DNA from: Gallaecimonas sp. GXIMD4217 | GTDB lineage: Bacteria > Pseudomonadota > Gammaproteobacteria > Enterobacterales > Gallaecimonadaceae | NCBI RefSeq assembly: GCF_038087665.1 | Contig: NZ_CP149925.1 | Coordinates: 2,852,870 to 2,916,869 of the forward strand | Reading direction: 5' to 3' | Length of the DNA stretch: 64,000 bases | Part shown: positions 48,353-57,996 of the stretch, piece after piece | How the letters are laid out: every line of letters begins with the position of its first letter | Position numbering within the stretch: the stretch's first letter is position 1 | Notes under the pieces: generated by a model | Told to the model about the DNA's origin: nothing | Seen by the model: the letters and a program-made list of their open reading frames with translations, nothing else | The model's database searches: none | Made by a program: the position numbers and the translations under genes

Positions 48353-49429
48353 TTAGCGTTGCTGGGTTGCCCCTATGGCGGCCAGGATCTCCTGCCCGGA
48401 GGCGTCGTCAATGACCTCGGCACGACCCAAGCCCCGGGGCAAAACCAGCCGCAACTTGCCTGAAAGCACCTTCTTGTCACGCATCATCAGGGGAAGATAG
48501 GCCTCGGGAGCCATTTCATCCGGCCCCTTTACGGGCAGCCCACAGGCCTCTAACAGGCTCAGAAGCCGTTGTCTTTCCTCATCTTTCAGCATGCCCCGCG
48601 AAAAGGCAAGCTCGGCGGCCATCATGGTACCGGCGGCAACGGCTTCGCCGTGCAACCACTGCCCAAAGCCCTGATGGGCTTCGATGGCATGGCCGAAGGT
48701 GTGGCCAAGATTCAGCAGCGCCCTGACGCCCCGTTCTTGTTCATCCTGGGCAACCACCTCGGCCTTGACGGCAAGAGAGCGCTTGATGGCATGGATCAAG
48801 GCCCGCTCATCGCGGGCCATCAGTTGCTCGGCATGTTCTTCCAGCCAACGGAAAAATTCGGCATCGGCAATGACACCGTACTTGATCACCTCGGCCAGGC
48901 CGGCACTGAGTTCCCGGGCCGGCAAGGTATCAAGCCACTTCACATTGACGAAAACGGCCTTGGGTTGGTGGAAGGCGCCGATAAGGTTTTTGCCCAAGGA
49001 ATGATTGACCGCCGTCTTGCCACCGACGGCCGAATCAACCTGGGCCAACAGTGTGGTCGGCAGCTGAATAAAATCGATGCCCCTGTGGAAACAGGCTGCC
49101 GCGAAGCCGGCCAGGTCCCCCACGACACCGCCGCCGAAAGCCAGGATCAAGGCATCCCGACCCAGCCCGGCCTCGATCATGGCCGTGGTCAGCTTTTCAA
49201 GTTGCACCAGGGATTTCGCCACTTCGCCATCGGGAAGGAGGTACCGATGAAGACCGGCGGCAGAGGCAAGGTGAGGTAGTAGATCCGGGAGGTGGGCGGC
49301 GGCTATGGCTTCCTGTGTAACAACCATCAGCTGCCGCCCATGCACCAGGGCACTCAGAGCAGGGGCAATCTGGTTTGCAATGAAAATGGGGTACTGTCGC
49401 CTCCCCAATCCAACGTCTATCTGCTCCAT
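48353..49429 (-). CDS. aroB: 3-dehydroquinate synthase
   Basis: A 358-residue enzyme of the shikimate pathway. LPDGEVAKSLVQLEKL, LAFGGGVVGDLAGFAAACFHRG, TTLLAQVDSAVGGKTAVNHSLGKNLIGAFHQP and LLNLGHTFGHAIEAHQGFGQWLHGEAVAAG hold the NAD, substrate and zinc sites. It converts DAHP to 3-dehydroquinate. It lies 18 bases after aroK and 15 before damX. Confidence 0.97.
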   Translation of the reverse strand: MEQIDVGLGRRQYPIFIANQIAPALSALVHGRQLMVVTQEAIAAAHLPDLLPHLASAAGLHRYLLPDGEVAKSLVQLEKLTTAMIEAGLGRDALILAFGGGVVGDLAGFAAACFHRGIDFIQLPTTLLAQVDSAVGGKTAVNHSLGKNLIGAFHQPKAVFVNVKWLDTLPARELSAGLAEVIKYGVIADAEFFRWLEEHAEQLMARDERALIHAIKRSLAVKAEVVAQDEQERGVRALLNLGHTFGHAIEAHQGFGQWLHGEAVAAGTMMAAELAFSRGMLKDEERQRLLSLLEACGLPVKGPDEMAPEAYLPLMMRDKKVLSGKLRLVLPRGLGRAEVIDDASGQEILAAIGATQQR

Positions 49430-49447
49430 GGCCCCGCGTGTTCCGGG

Positions 49448-49963
49448 CTAGAAGCCCAGTTGGTCAATGATTTGGTTGGCAACGACCCGGGCGCTCTGCT
49501 CGTCGGTCTTGACGACCACATCGGCGATTTCCTCATAGAGAGGATTACGTTCCTTGGCCAGATCTTCCAGGATGTTGCGTGGCTCACCGTTCTGCAGCAG
49601 GGGACGACGCTTGTCCTTTTGGGTACGAGCGAGCTGCTTGTCGATGGTGGTTTCCAGATAGACCACGATTCCCCGAGCGGACAGGCGATTGCGCACATCT
49701 TTGTTGATCACGGCACCACCGCCCGTGGCAAGCACGATACCTTGCATCTCGCTCAGTTCATCGATGACCTTGTATTCGCGGACACGAAAGCCTTCTTCGC
49801 CTTCCACGTCAAAAACCCAGCTGATATCGGCGCCGGTGCGGCGCTCAATTTCCTGGTCGGAGTCAAAAAATTCCAGGTGCAGCTGCTGTGCCAGGTGACG
49901 GCCGATGGTGCTTTTACCGGCCCCCATGGGACCTACGAGAAAGATATTTCGTTTTTCTGCCAT
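49448..49963 (-). CDS. aroK: Shikimate kinase I
   Basis: A 171-residue P-loop kinase. Walker A is [43 protein letters not shown] binds shikimate, and VLATGGGAV follows. The length matches AroK (173). It starts the aroK-aroB-damX-dam operon after a terminator that closes pilQ. Confidence 0.97.
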   Translation of the reverse strand: MAEKRNIFLVGPMGAGKSTIGRHLAQQLHLEFFDSDQEIERRTGADISWVFDVEGEEGFRVREYKVIDELSEMQGIVLATGGGAVINKDVRNRLSARGIVVYLETTIDKQLARTQKDKRRPLLQNGEPRNILEDLAKERNPLYEEIADVVVKTDEQSARVVANQIIDQLGF

Positions 49964-50085
49964 ATTCGTACTACGTCTGAATACTCGAGTTCGCTGGGCT
50001 CAGCCCTGGTAAAGATTCCCCACAGGTCAGGCTGAATGGACAGGGGATTATCGCAGTTGTCGCCTGGCCAGGCAACCGGCAACAG

Positions 50086-50108
50086 AAAAGGCGGCCGAGG
50101 CCGCCTTT
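50086..50108 (-). terminator. Intrinsic terminator after pilQ
   Basis: AAAAGGCGGCC-GA-GGCCGCCTTTT is a near-perfect dyad. On the minus strand it follows the pilQ stop by about 20 bases and ends in TTTTC. Confidence 0.88.
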
Positions 50109-50126
50109 TGTTATCGAAGCCGGAGC

Positions 50127-52175
50127 TTACAGTGGCTCTGTGATGATCCGCGGGGTCACGAAGATCAGCAGCTCCGTCTTGCTGGCTTGATCGGAAGTGT
50201 TGCGGAACAACCAGCCGACGCCGGGGATGTCGCCCAACAGTGGTACCTTGGAGACGACCTTCTTCTTCTCCTGCTGGAAGATGCCGCCCAGAACTATGGT
50301 TTCGCCATTATCGACCAGCACCTGGGTTTCCAGCTGCTTGGTGTCGATGGCGGTCGCGGGGCCTGTTGCGGTCTGCACCGTTTCGCCCTTGGTGTCCTCG
50401 GTAATCACCAAATCCAGGATGACCTTGTCGTCCGGGGTGATCTGCGGCGTCACCTTCAGACTCAACACCGCCTTTTTAAAGGTGACGGAAGTGGCGCCGG
50501 AAGAGGTGCTCTGCACGAAGGGGATCTCGGTACCCTGCTCTATGTAGGCTTCCTTCTGGTTGGCCGTGGTCACGCGGGGACTGGAGATGACCTCACCCTT
50601 GTTCTCCTGTTCCAGAGCGGAAAGCTCCAGATCCAGCAGGGCCCCGTCGGCCAGCTTGGCGATATGGAAGCCGATGGAGGCAGCCTGGCCGCCAGCGGGC
50701 AGGTCCAGGTTCAACCGGTCGGCCAATGCAGCGTTGGCAGCATCCTGGGCACCTTCCAGGGTACCGGAGATGCCGTTGTTGCCATTCTGGTCACTGAAGC
50801 CCAGGCGCACGCCCAGATCTTCGGTGACATCGTCATTGACGGTGACGATACGGGACTCGATCAGCACCTGGCGCACCGGTACATCCAGCACCTCGATCAG
50901 TTTCTTGATCTCGGCCAGCTTGGCTTCGGTGTCCTGCAGCAGCAGGGTGTTGGTACGTTCGTCTATGGTGACGGTACCGCGGTCGGACAGCAGGCTGGCT
51001 TCACTGGTCTTGAGCAGCTCCGCGATGTCGGTCGCCTTGGCGTAGTTGACCTGCAGGAACTCGGAGTAGACCGGGACCAGATCCTCGACCTTCTTCTTGG
51101 CTTCCAGTTCCTGGGCCTCGCGGGCAGCCAGCTCCTTGGCCGGTGCTACCATCAGGATATTGCCTTCGACGCGCTTATCCAGGCCCTTGACCTTGAGTAC
51201 CACGTCCAGCGCCTGGTCCCAGGGTACGCCGTCCAGGCGCAACGTGATGTTGCCGCTGACGGTATCGGCCGTAACCAGGTTGAAGTTGTTGTAGTCGGCA
51301 ATGATCTGCAGCACGGTGCGCACAGGAATATCTTGGAAATTCAGCGACATGCGTTTGCCGTCATAGCTGACCTTTTCCTTTTCCTGCTTGTCCTTCTGCT
51401 CCGGCACCACTTCCAGGGTAAAGAGGTTGTTGGTCTGCTGGTAGCGGAAGGTAAATCCGCCGCTGGGCTTGACCACGACCCGGGTCTTGTCCGCATCCCT
51501 GAAGGTTTCAATGCTCTGAACAGGGGTGCCAAAGTCCACGACGTCGAGCTGGTAAATCAGGTCATCGGGAATACCGGTGTTGAGGAATTCGGCTACGATG
51601 CGGGAGCCCTGCTGACGGACATCGACAGCGGCCGAGGTACTTTCCATGAAGACCAGCATGCGCCCTTCGCCCATCTTGCCGCGACGGAAATCGATGGCCT
51701 TGATCTTGTTGATCTGGCCACCTTCTTCGCCACCACCGGCGATGGCCTGGCCCAGGGACACTATGTAGCTGTTGTCTACCCGGCGGGTTTCATAGGACAC
51801 CAGTTTGTCCAGGTGCAGCGTTGCCCGGATACCGTCGTTGATACCGGTCGTCGAGATGTGATCCAGGCCACCGGCCTTGATATCCATGTCGGACATGACC
51901 AGGCCGGAGTCGACACCGCGGAAATCGATGAACAGCTGGGCCGGGTTGTAGGAGATGCGGGTACGCGGTTCAATGAAATCGCCATCGACCACGAACTCCA
52001 GCTCAACCCCCTTCTTGCCTACCGTGTTTTGGCGGACTTCCTTGAGAGTGGCAGCCAGGGCCATCTCCGCAGGCAGAATAAACATCATGGCGCACAGCGC
52101 CCCCTTGGAAGCCCAGGCGCCCAATCTTTGCAGCCTGGAACTTCCTTTGGTGTGAGATTGGCAAGCAATATTCAT
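50127..52175 (-). CDS. pilQ: Type IV pilus secretin PilQ
   Basis: A roughly 682-residue protein. A long signal peptide (to LALA near residue 43) precedes two AMIN-like domains (about 45-240), a secretin STN domain near 285 (LNFQDIPVRTVLQIIADYNNFNLV), an NolW repeat (EFLQVNYAKATDIAELLKTSEA) and the C-terminal secretin core with VLIESRIVTVNDDVTEDLGVRLGF and VDNGETIVLGGIFQQEKK. It forms the outer-membrane pore for pili. A GTG just upstream at 52178 is an alternative start. It is the last gene of pilMNOPQ. Confidence 0.96.
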   Translation of the reverse strand: MNIACQSHTKGSSRLQRLGAWASKGALCAMMFILPAEMALAATLKEVRQNTVGKKGVELEFVVDGDFIEPRTRISYNPAQLFIDFRGVDSGLVMSDMDIKAGGLDHISTTGINDGIRATLHLDKLVSYETRRVDNSYIVSLGQAIAGGGEEGGQINKIKAIDFRRGKMGEGRMLVFMESTSAAVDVRQQGSRIVAEFLNTGIPDDLIYQLDVVDFGTPVQSIETFRDADKTRVVVKPSGGFTFRYQQTNNLFTLEVVPEQKDKQEKEKVSYDGKRMSLNFQDIPVRTVLQIIADYNNFNLVTADTVSGNITLRLDGVPWDQALDVVLKVKGLDKRVEGNILMVAPAKELAAREAQELEAKKKVEDLVPVYSEFLQVNYAKATDIAELLKTSEASLLSDRGTVTIDERTNTLLLQDTEAKLAEIKKLIEVLDVPVRQVLIESRIVTVNDDVTEDLGVRLGFSDQNGNNGISGTLEGAQDAANAALADRLNLDLPAGGQAASIGFHIAKLADGALLDLELSALEQENKGEVISSPRVTTANQKEAYIEQGTEIPFVQSTSSGATSVTFKKAVLSLKVTPQITPDDKVILDLVITEDTKGETVQTATGPATAIDTKQLETQVLVDNGETIVLGGIFQQEKKKVVSKVPLLGDIPGVGWLFRNTSDQASKTELLIFVTPRIITEPL

Positions 52176-52205
52176 CACGTGATCGTCCCTACGAGAATCT
52201 CTTTC

Positions 52206-52733
52206 TTATTCGCTGACCAGTTCGAGGGTTGCTTCCCTCTCCTGCCAACAGCCAGCACCGTCCGGTACCAATTCCCTGAGCAACAGCCCCTTGCGGGAAA
52301 CCTGCTCGATTCGGCCGTGGTAAAGCCCCAGGAAATTCCCCGTTGTGATCCGGTAAAGGTTGCCATCGCCAGCGGCAACCAGGGCCCACAGCTCCCCATC
52401 AGCACCCAGGGTCCCTTTCATGGACAGGGTATCCAACGGGAACTGTTCGAGCGGCTCTTTCATGCGATCCATATCCGGCTGGAGGCAATCGGGATTGCGG
52501 GTGGCAGCCGCCTCGGCCAACAGTTCGGGATCGGGCGGCGCAAATGGGCTGCGACGTTCGCCCGGCTCATAGCGGAAATGTTCGAAGGGTTTCAACTCCG
52601 GCATGGGCTCGATCCCCGGCACCGGCCGTTGTTTGACTTCCTGAACAAAGGCCTCGAGGTCACTGGTGTCGTCGTTACAACCGGCAAGACCCAGTACCGT
52701 CAATGCGATCAGGAGGTTAGCCTTTCTTAACAT
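52206..52733 (-). CDS. pilP: Type IV pilus lipoprotein PilP
   Basis: A 175-residue lipoprotein. MLRKANLLIALTVLGLAGC contains a lipobox (LAGC). The body has RSPFAPP, LDTLSMKGTLGADGELWALV and GNFLGLYHGRIEQV, the HR-domain fold. The ATG at 52733 overlaps pilO by 17 bases. An upstream extension is within pilO and is rejected. PilP links the PilMNO platform to PilQ. Confidence 0.94.
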   Translation of the reverse strand: MLRKANLLIALTVLGLAGCNDDTSDLEAFVQEVKQRPVPGIEPMPELKPFEHFRYEPGERRSPFAPPDPELLAEAAATRNPDCLQPDMDRMKEPLEQFPLDTLSMKGTLGADGELWALVAAGDGNLYRITTGNFLGLYHGRIEQVSRKGLLLRELVPDGAGCWQEREATLELVSE

Positions 52734-53304
52734 CAGCACTACCCTCCTTGTATTTATAAGTCTTGGCTTGGAGCGACATGGACAGGCGGCCTTCGGACAC
52801 CGTCTTGATGTTGAAATCATGGAGAGTCACGATACGGGGCAAGGCCGCCACATCACTGACGAAGGTGCCCAGCTGATGGTAATCCCCCGACACCTGGATA
52901 TTGATCGGCAGTTCGATGTAGAACTCCTTCTCCTGAGGCGCACTCCATTCGATCACCTGGAAATCCAGGCCACTGGCGGTGCCGACGAAGTTGATATCGT
53001 CCAGCAGGCCCGCCGTTTCGTCTTCGGTCGGCAATTGTTTCAGGAACTGGGCCAAGGTCATTTCCAGCTGTTCCATCTGCTCGCGATAGGCTTCCAGGTT
53101 GGCGGCCAGTCTCTGCTTGGCTTCAAAGGTCTTTTTGAGTTTCTGCTCTTCCTGTTGAACCCGGTTCAGCTCATCCCATTGCTGTTCAATTACCGCGAAA
53201 TACATGCCGACGGTCACCAATACACAGACCAAGGCGATAAAGATGGCCTTGGCCGGCGCCGGCCAGTTGCCGATTTCGGACAGTTCCAGTTCATTGACAT
53301 TCAT
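52717..53304 (-). CDS. pilO: Type IV pilus assembly protein PilO
   Basis: A 195-residue bitopic protein. A membrane helix near 19-39 (AKAIFIALVCVLVTVGMYFAV) is followed by a coiled coil (about 45-90) and a ferredoxin-like periplasmic domain. IELPINIQVSGDYHQLGTFVSDVA is typical of PilO. It pairs with PilN in the alignment complex. It lies 3 bases after pilN. Confidence 0.95.
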   Translation of the reverse strand: MNVNELELSEIGNWPAPAKAIFIALVCVLVTVGMYFAVIEQQWDELNRVQQEEQKLKKTFEAKQRLAANLEAYREQMEQLEMTLAQFLKQLPTEDETAGLLDDINFVGTASGLDFQVIEWSAPQEKEFYIELPINIQVSGDYHQLGTFVSDVAALPRIVTLHDFNIKTVSEGRLSMSLQAKTYKYKEGSADVKKG

Positions 53305-53307
53305 CTG

Positions 53308-53877
53308 TTACTGCCCTCCATTGGTAATTTCATTGATACCTTCCAGGCGCACCCTGATGCCGATATCGAAGTCAGACAACGGCGCCTTGGCTCCGCTTGA
53401 CTTGATGCGGCGAGGCTCTGGGTTGGACAACCAGTCGGATTCCTTGATATAGCGGATCAGCGTCGAAACCCTGTTGTTGGACTCCGTCTTGCCCTTGGCA
53501 TTGAGATCGTCACCTTGGCGAACCAGGGTATTGAAATACATGCCAGGCGGGACGGCATCGGCGACGGTATCAAAGATATGGGCCGTTACGTTACGGCTGG
53601 CCCGCAGGCGGGCAATCAGCCGCATGCGCTGTTCCAGGTCGGCCTTTCTTTTCTTCAGCTGGTTGATCTCGCTGATGGCCCTTTCCAATACTTGGATCTG
53701 CGCCTGCATATACTGGTTACGCTTGAGCTGACCATCGATATATTGGCCGATGACCCAGTTCACTCCCAGCGCCAGGACCAGAGTCAATGCCACCATGACA
53801 AACAGCGAGACAAGGAACTCCTTCTGGCGACGCTCCCTCGCCTCTTCACGCCAGGGCAGCAGGTTTATGTTTGCCAT
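53308..53877 (-). CDS. pilN: Type IV pilus assembly protein PilN
   Basis: A 189-residue bitopic protein starting MANINLLPWREEARERRQKEF; the INLLPWR motif binds PilM. One membrane helix (about 25-45) is followed by a coiled coil and a periplasmic fold. The start overlaps the pilM stop by 13 bases, indicating coupled translation. Confidence 0.96.
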   Translation of the reverse strand: MANINLLPWREEARERRQKEFLVSLFVMVALTLVLALGVNWVIGQYIDGQLKRNQYMQAQIQVLERAISEINQLKKRKADLEQRMRLIARLRASRNVTAHIFDTVADAVPPGMYFNTLVRQGDDLNAKGKTESNNRVSTLIRYIKESDWLSNPEPRRIKSSGAKAPLSDFDIGIRVRLEGINEITNGGQ

Positions 53878-54944
53878 GTGCCGAAACTCCTCAGAGCCAG
53901 TCCCGTGGCCAATGCCAGCCCTGGACCGTATTTTTCGATATCTTTCTTGTTGGCGTCAGAGCCCAGCTTCATGCCGGCAAAGGGATCCAGAACTGCGCAG
54001 GGTACGCCCATTTCCGCCGCAAGCATGTCGCTCAGGCCCTCCAGGTTAGCCGCGCCACCGGTCAACACCAGAGCATCGACGTCGTCATGGCCACTGGAGG
54101 TGCAAAAGAGTTGCACGGCCCGACGGACCTGCTGTGCCAATTCCTTATGGAAAGGCTCCAGCACTTCCAGCGATGCGGAACCGGGTAATTCGCCCCTCAG
54201 CTTGACCCGTTCCGCCTCGTCGGCGCTCATCTCGTATGCATTCTGGATGTGCTGGTTGAGGTTTTCACCACCAAAGGCATCTTCCCTGGTGTAGACCACT
54301 TCGCCGTCCAGCAGGACCGACAGCGTCGTCACACGACAGCCGATATCCAGGATGGCCACCAGCTTGGCACCCGCCAGCTCCGGTATCTTGGGCATGGCAG
54401 TGGTGACGGCTCGGCCCAACGCATAGGCTTCGATGTCCATCACCAGAGTATCCAGGCCGGCGATATCCATGGCACTGACCCTTGCCTCCACCGACTCGGA
54501 CCGTGCGGCCGACAGCAGCACGTCGTTCCGGGAAGGATCACTGGCATTGGCTCCCAGCTTTTCGAAATCGAGGTTGATCTCGTCCAGGGGGTGGGGAATG
54601 AGGTTTTCCGCCTCCACCTCGATCTGACTCATCATTTCATCATCGTTTAAGGATGCGTCCATGAAAATGACCTTGGTCATGACCGAAGACCCGGCAACCG
54701 CCATGGCGGTGGCCTGGGCTTTGGAAGGCAGGCGGCGAACGAGGCGGCGCAATGCCTCCCCGACCGGCTCTATATCTTGGATTTCATGGTCGACTACGGC
54801 TCCCCTGGGGGTAGGTTCGACGGCCACAGATTCCACCTTGTACGTGTTACCATGCTTTGCAAGCAACACGGCCTTGATGGACTGTGAGCCGATATCAACA
54901 CCAACCATGTTGGGAGTCTGTCGACGAAACAATTTGGCAAGCAT
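53865..54944 (-). CDS. pilM: Type IV pilus actin-like ATPase PilM
   Basis: A 359-residue actin/FtsA-fold protein. MVGVDIGSQSIKAVLL is the phosphate-1 loop, ILDIGCRVTTLSVLLDG phosphate-2, and LTGGAANLEGLSDMLA the adenosine motif. It is cytoplasmic and binds the PilN tail. It is the first gene of pilMNOPQ and is divergent from mrcA across 136 bases, as in E. coli hofM/mrcA. Confidence 0.96.
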   Translation of the reverse strand: MLAKLFRRQTPNMVGVDIGSQSIKAVLLAKHGNTYKVESVAVEPTPRGAVVDHEIQDIEPVGEALRRLVRRLPSKAQATAMAVAGSSVMTKVIFMDASLNDDEMMSQIEVEAENLIPHPLDEINLDFEKLGANASDPSRNDVLLSAARSESVEARVSAMDIAGLDTLVMDIEAYALGRAVTTAMPKIPELAGAKLVAILDIGCRVTTLSVLLDGEVVYTREDAFGGENLNQHIQNAYEMSADEAERVKLRGELPGSASLEVLEPFHKELAQQVRRAVQLFCTSSGHDDVDALVLTGGAANLEGLSDMLAAEMGVPCAVLDPFAGMKLGSDANKKDIEKYGPGLALATGLALRSFGTWQT

Positions 54945-55080
54945 ATCCGTCGTTAATTATTTGTTATGGGCAATCAAAGAATAGTGGGCTTTTACCTGCG
55001 GGTCTAGTAAGACTCTTCTGGTTTTGCCGCTTAATCAAACAGATAATAGGCCAGAACAGGGGTGCAATGCGAGGTGATTA

Positions 55081-57669
55081 GTGAAGTGGTTGGTTAGAAT
55101 TTTGTTCGTTTTTTTCCTGCTAGGCCTGTTGGGCCTTGGCGGGATAGTGGGTATGTACTATCACTTCAAGCCCGAGCTGCCCAGCGTTGAGGTCCTGAAA
55201 GAAGTCCGCCTGCAGACCCCCATGCGGGTCTACAGCCAGGATGGCGAACTGATCTCCCAATTCGGTGAAAAGCGCCGGATCCCCCTGACCCTGGACGAGA
55301 TGCCCCCCAAGCTGATCCAGGCCTTCCTGGCCACCGAGGATAACCGCTTCTACGAGCACCCCGGCATCGACTTCATCGGCGTCGCCCGCGCCGCCTTTAC
55401 CCTGCTGACCACGGGGCAGAAGAAGCAGGGGGCAAGCACCATCACCATGCAGCTGGCACGGAACTTCTTCCTGACCCGGGAAAAAACCTATATTCGTAAG
55501 ATCAAGGAAATCTTCATTGCCTGGCACATCGAGCAGCTATTAACTAAAGACGAAATACTTGAGCTTTATCTAAATAAGATAGAGCTGGGCAACAGGGCCT
55601 TTGGCGTCGGTGCCGCCGCCCAGGTTTATTACGGAAAAGAGGCCAAGGATCTCACCCTGGCCCAGATCGCCGTCATCGCCGGCCTGCCCAAGGCCCCTTC
55701 CACCCTCAACCCCATCGCCTCGCCGGAGCGGGCCAAAGCCCGCCGGGCCGTAGTGCTGGGACGCATGCTGGAAACCGGCTATATCACCGACCAGGAATAC
55801 CAGCAGGCCAAGGCCGCTCCCATCACCGCCAAGTACCACGGCGCCCAGATAAGCCTGGGTGCGCCTTATGTGGCAGAAATGGTCCGTCAGCAGATGGTAC
55901 AGCTGTTTGGCGAGGAAAACGCCTATGGTGAGGGCTATCAGGTCTATACCACCATCAGCGGCGACCGCCAGCGCGCCGCCGAAGCCGCGCTGATAGACAA
56001 CCTGCTGGCCTATGACAGCCGCCACGGCTGGCGCGGCGCCGTCGAGAAAATTGCCGATTGGCCCTTGGACGATGCCGCTATCGACAAGCTGCTCAAACGC
56101 AAGGCCTCCTATAAGCCGCTGGTGCCGGCCGTGGTAATCCGGGTCGAGGAGCAGCAGGCCCACGTCCGCATCAAGGACCAGGGGAACGCCATCCTGGCCT
56201 GGGATGCCATCGCTTGGGCCAGGCCCTACATCAACGACAACAAGCAGGGCCCAAACCCCAAGACGGCCTTGGAGGTACTGGCCGAGGGCGACCTCATCTA
56301 TGTCCGGCCGACGGAAACCGGCTGGTGGCTGGCGCAGCTTCCGGACGCCAACGCCGGCCTGGTGGCCCTGAACCCGGAAGACGGCGCCATCGAGGCCCTG
56401 GTGGGCGGCTTCAGCTTCAAGCTGAGCAAGTACAACAGGGTCGAGCAGGCCAAGCGCCAGGTGGGCTCCAACATCAAGCCCTTCGTCTATGCCGCCGCCT
56501 TCGAGCGCGGCTTCACCCTGGCCAGCCTGATCAACGACGCGCCCATCAACCAATGGGATCGCAGCCAGGGTTATGCCTGGCGGCCCAAGAATTCACCGCC
56601 CGTCTACAACGGCCCGACCCGGCTGCGCCTGGGGCTGGCCCAATCCAAGAACGTCATGTCGGTGCGGCTGCTCAGGGCAGTGGGCATAGACAATGTGATA
56701 GAGCAGCTGACCAGATTCGGCTTCGCCCGTGAAGAGTTGCCCCGCAACGAATCCATCTCCCTGGGTTCTGCCTCGCTGACGCCCCTGGAAGTGGCCAGGG
56801 GCTTCGCGGCCTTCGCCAATGGCGGTTTCCTGGTGGAGCCCTACCTGATCAGCCGCATCGAGGACGGCTACGGCAAGCTGATCTGGCAGGCCTCGCCCAA
56901 GCTGGCCTGCCTGAGCTGTGAACAGGCCCTGGCCAGGGAAGAATGGGTGGATCCGCTGCAGGCCAACGAGGCCGAGCTGCAGGAACAGCTGCAACCGGAC
57001 GCCATGACCACACCGGAAATGGACGCAGGCTGGCCAAGGCAGTGCCCCATTGCCCCCATCGGCATCAACAAGCTGGCGCCCAGGGCCATCAGTGCCCAGA
57101 CCGCATTCCTGGTCAGCCAGGCCATGGAGAGCGTGATCTGGGGTGGCGGCAACTGGAACCAGGGTACCGGTTGGAACGGCACCGGCTGGCGGGCCCAGAA
57201 GACCGTCAAGCGCCACGACATCGCCGGCAAGACGGGCACCACCAACGAGGCCAAGGACGCCTGGTTCTCCGGCTTCAATCCCGAACTGGTGGCCACCAGC
57301 TGGATCGGCTTCGACGACCACAGGCGCGAGCTGGGCAAGGCCACCCGCAACCCGGCCGTCAAGGGCGATCAGATCTTCGGCAAGGAATTCGGCGCCCGCA
57401 CCGCCCAGCCGGCCTGGAATGCCTTCATGGCCAAGGCCCTGGAAGGTATCCCGGAGCAGGAGCTGCCCATGCCCACCGGCATCGTCAGCATGCGCATCGA
57501 CAGGGCCACCGGCAAGCTGACCCGCCGCCGTGACCACAGCAGCCGCTTCGAATATTTCGCGGCCGGCACCGAGCCCAAGGAGTTCATTCGCGACAGCCTG
57601 GCCAACCCCTTCGACGGACCAGCCTTGCAAGTGACTGAAGACGAAACGGAAAGCGAAGAGCTCTTTTAA
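55081..57669 (+). CDS. mrcA: Penicillin-binding protein 1A
   Basis: An 862-residue bifunctional peptidoglycan synthase (E. coli 850). One N-terminal membrane anchor (FVFFLLGLLGLGGIVGMYYHF) precedes the glycosyltransferase domain with EDNRFYEHPGID and GASTITMQLARNFFL. An OB-like insert follows. The transpeptidase domain has Ser463 in GSNIKPF (SxxK), SKN in LAQSKNVMS and Lys717 in AGKTGTTNEAKDAW. The start is GTG at 55081, with GAGG 6 bases upstream. A terminator lies right after it, at the start of bfd. Confidence 0.97.
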   Translation: MKWLVRILFVFFLLGLLGLGGIVGMYYHFKPELPSVEVLKEVRLQTPMRVYSQDGELISQFGEKRRIPLTLDEMPPKLIQAFLATEDNRFYEHPGIDFIGVARAAFTLLTTGQKKQGASTITMQLARNFFLTREKTYIRKIKEIFIAWHIEQLLTKDEILELYLNKIELGNRAFGVGAAAQVYYGKEAKDLTLAQIAVIAGLPKAPSTLNPIASPERAKARRAVVLGRMLETGYITDQEYQQAKAAPITAKYHGAQISLGAPYVAEMVRQQMVQLFGEENAYGEGYQVYTTISGDRQRAAEAALIDNLLAYDSRHGWRGAVEKIADWPLDDAAIDKLLKRKASYKPLVPAVVIRVEEQQAHVRIKDQGNAILAWDAIAWARPYINDNKQGPNPKTALEVLAEGDLIYVRPTETGWWLAQLPDANAGLVALNPEDGAIEALVGGFSFKLSKYNRVEQAKRQVGSNIKPFVYAAAFERGFTLASLINDAPINQWDRSQGYAWRPKNSPPVYNGPTRLRLGLAQSKNVMSVRLLRAVGIDNVIEQLTRFGFAREELPRNESISLGSASLTPLEVARGFAAFANGGFLVEPYLISRIEDGYGKLIWQASPKLACLSCEQALAREEWVDPLQANEAELQEQLQPDAMTTPEMDAGWPRQCPIAPIGINKLAPRAISAQTAFLVSQAMESVIWGGGNWNQGTGWNGTGWRAQKTVKRHDIAGKTGTTNEAKDAWFSGFNPELVATSWIGFDDHRRELGKATRNPAVKGDQIFGKEFGARTAQPAWNAFMAKALEGIPEQELPMPTGIVSMRIDRATGKLTRRRDHSSRFEYFAAGTEPKEFIRDSLANPFDGPALQVTEDETESEELF

Positions 57670-57672
57670 GGT

Positions 57673-57701
57673 TTGTAATAAGAACGGTTCGCATTTATAA
57701 T
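57673..57701 (+). promoter_or_regulatory. Promoter of bfd, with a possible Fur site
   Basis: TTGTAA (57673-57678) and a perfect TATAAT (57696-57701) are 17 bases apart. Transcription would start near 57708, inside the left arm of the mrcA terminator. The spacer and flanks (AATAAGAACGGTTCGCATTT) weakly resemble a Fur box, which would suit an iron-starvation gene. Confidence 0.6.
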
Positions 57702-57703
57702 TC

Positions 57704-57732
57704 GGCCCAAGTCGTTTGATTTGGGCCTTTTT
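57704..57732 (+). terminator. Intrinsic terminator of mrcA, ending next to the bfd start
   Basis: GGCCCAA and TTGGGCC form a 7-bp stem with a 10-base loop, followed by TTTTT. Only one base separates the T-run from the bfd ATG. Confidence 0.75.
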
Positions 57733-57733
57733 C

Positions 57734-57940
57734 ATGTACGTCTGCCTCTGCCACGGTGTCACCGACAAAGCCATCCGCAAAGCGGCGGCCGCCGGCTGCT
57801 CCAGCCTGGCCCAGCTGCGCAGCGAGCTGAAGGTGGCCAGCCAGTGCGGCAAGTGCGCCCGCCAGGCCCGCCAGGTCCTGGATCAGAGCGAGCAGGCCAC
57901 CAGGCAGCAAACGCTTCTCATTACCCAACAGGCTGTTTGA
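57734..57940 (+). CDS. bfd: Bacterioferritin-associated ferredoxin
   Basis: A 68-residue [2Fe-2S] protein. Four Cys ligands appear as YVCLC at the N-terminus and SQCGKC near residue 38-41, the Bfd spacing. Bfd delivers electrons to bacterioferritin to release stored iron. No Shine-Dalgarno sequence is visible because the mrcA terminator fills the space before the ATG. It lies 56 bases upstream of bfr. Confidence 0.93.
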   Translation: MYVCLCHGVTDKAIRKAAAAGCSSLAQLRSELKVASQCGKCARQARQVLDQSEQATRQQTLLITQQAV

Positions 57941-57996
57941 CAAGCCCAAATTCCCTTCCAACACTTCCCCTTTAGGCACCCAAACCGGAGCTCGTC

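Noticed and set aside
50187-52730. 847-codon open frame on the plus strand
   Set aside because: Antisense to pilQ and pilP; the protein has no recognisable motif and unusual His/Gln/Gly composition.
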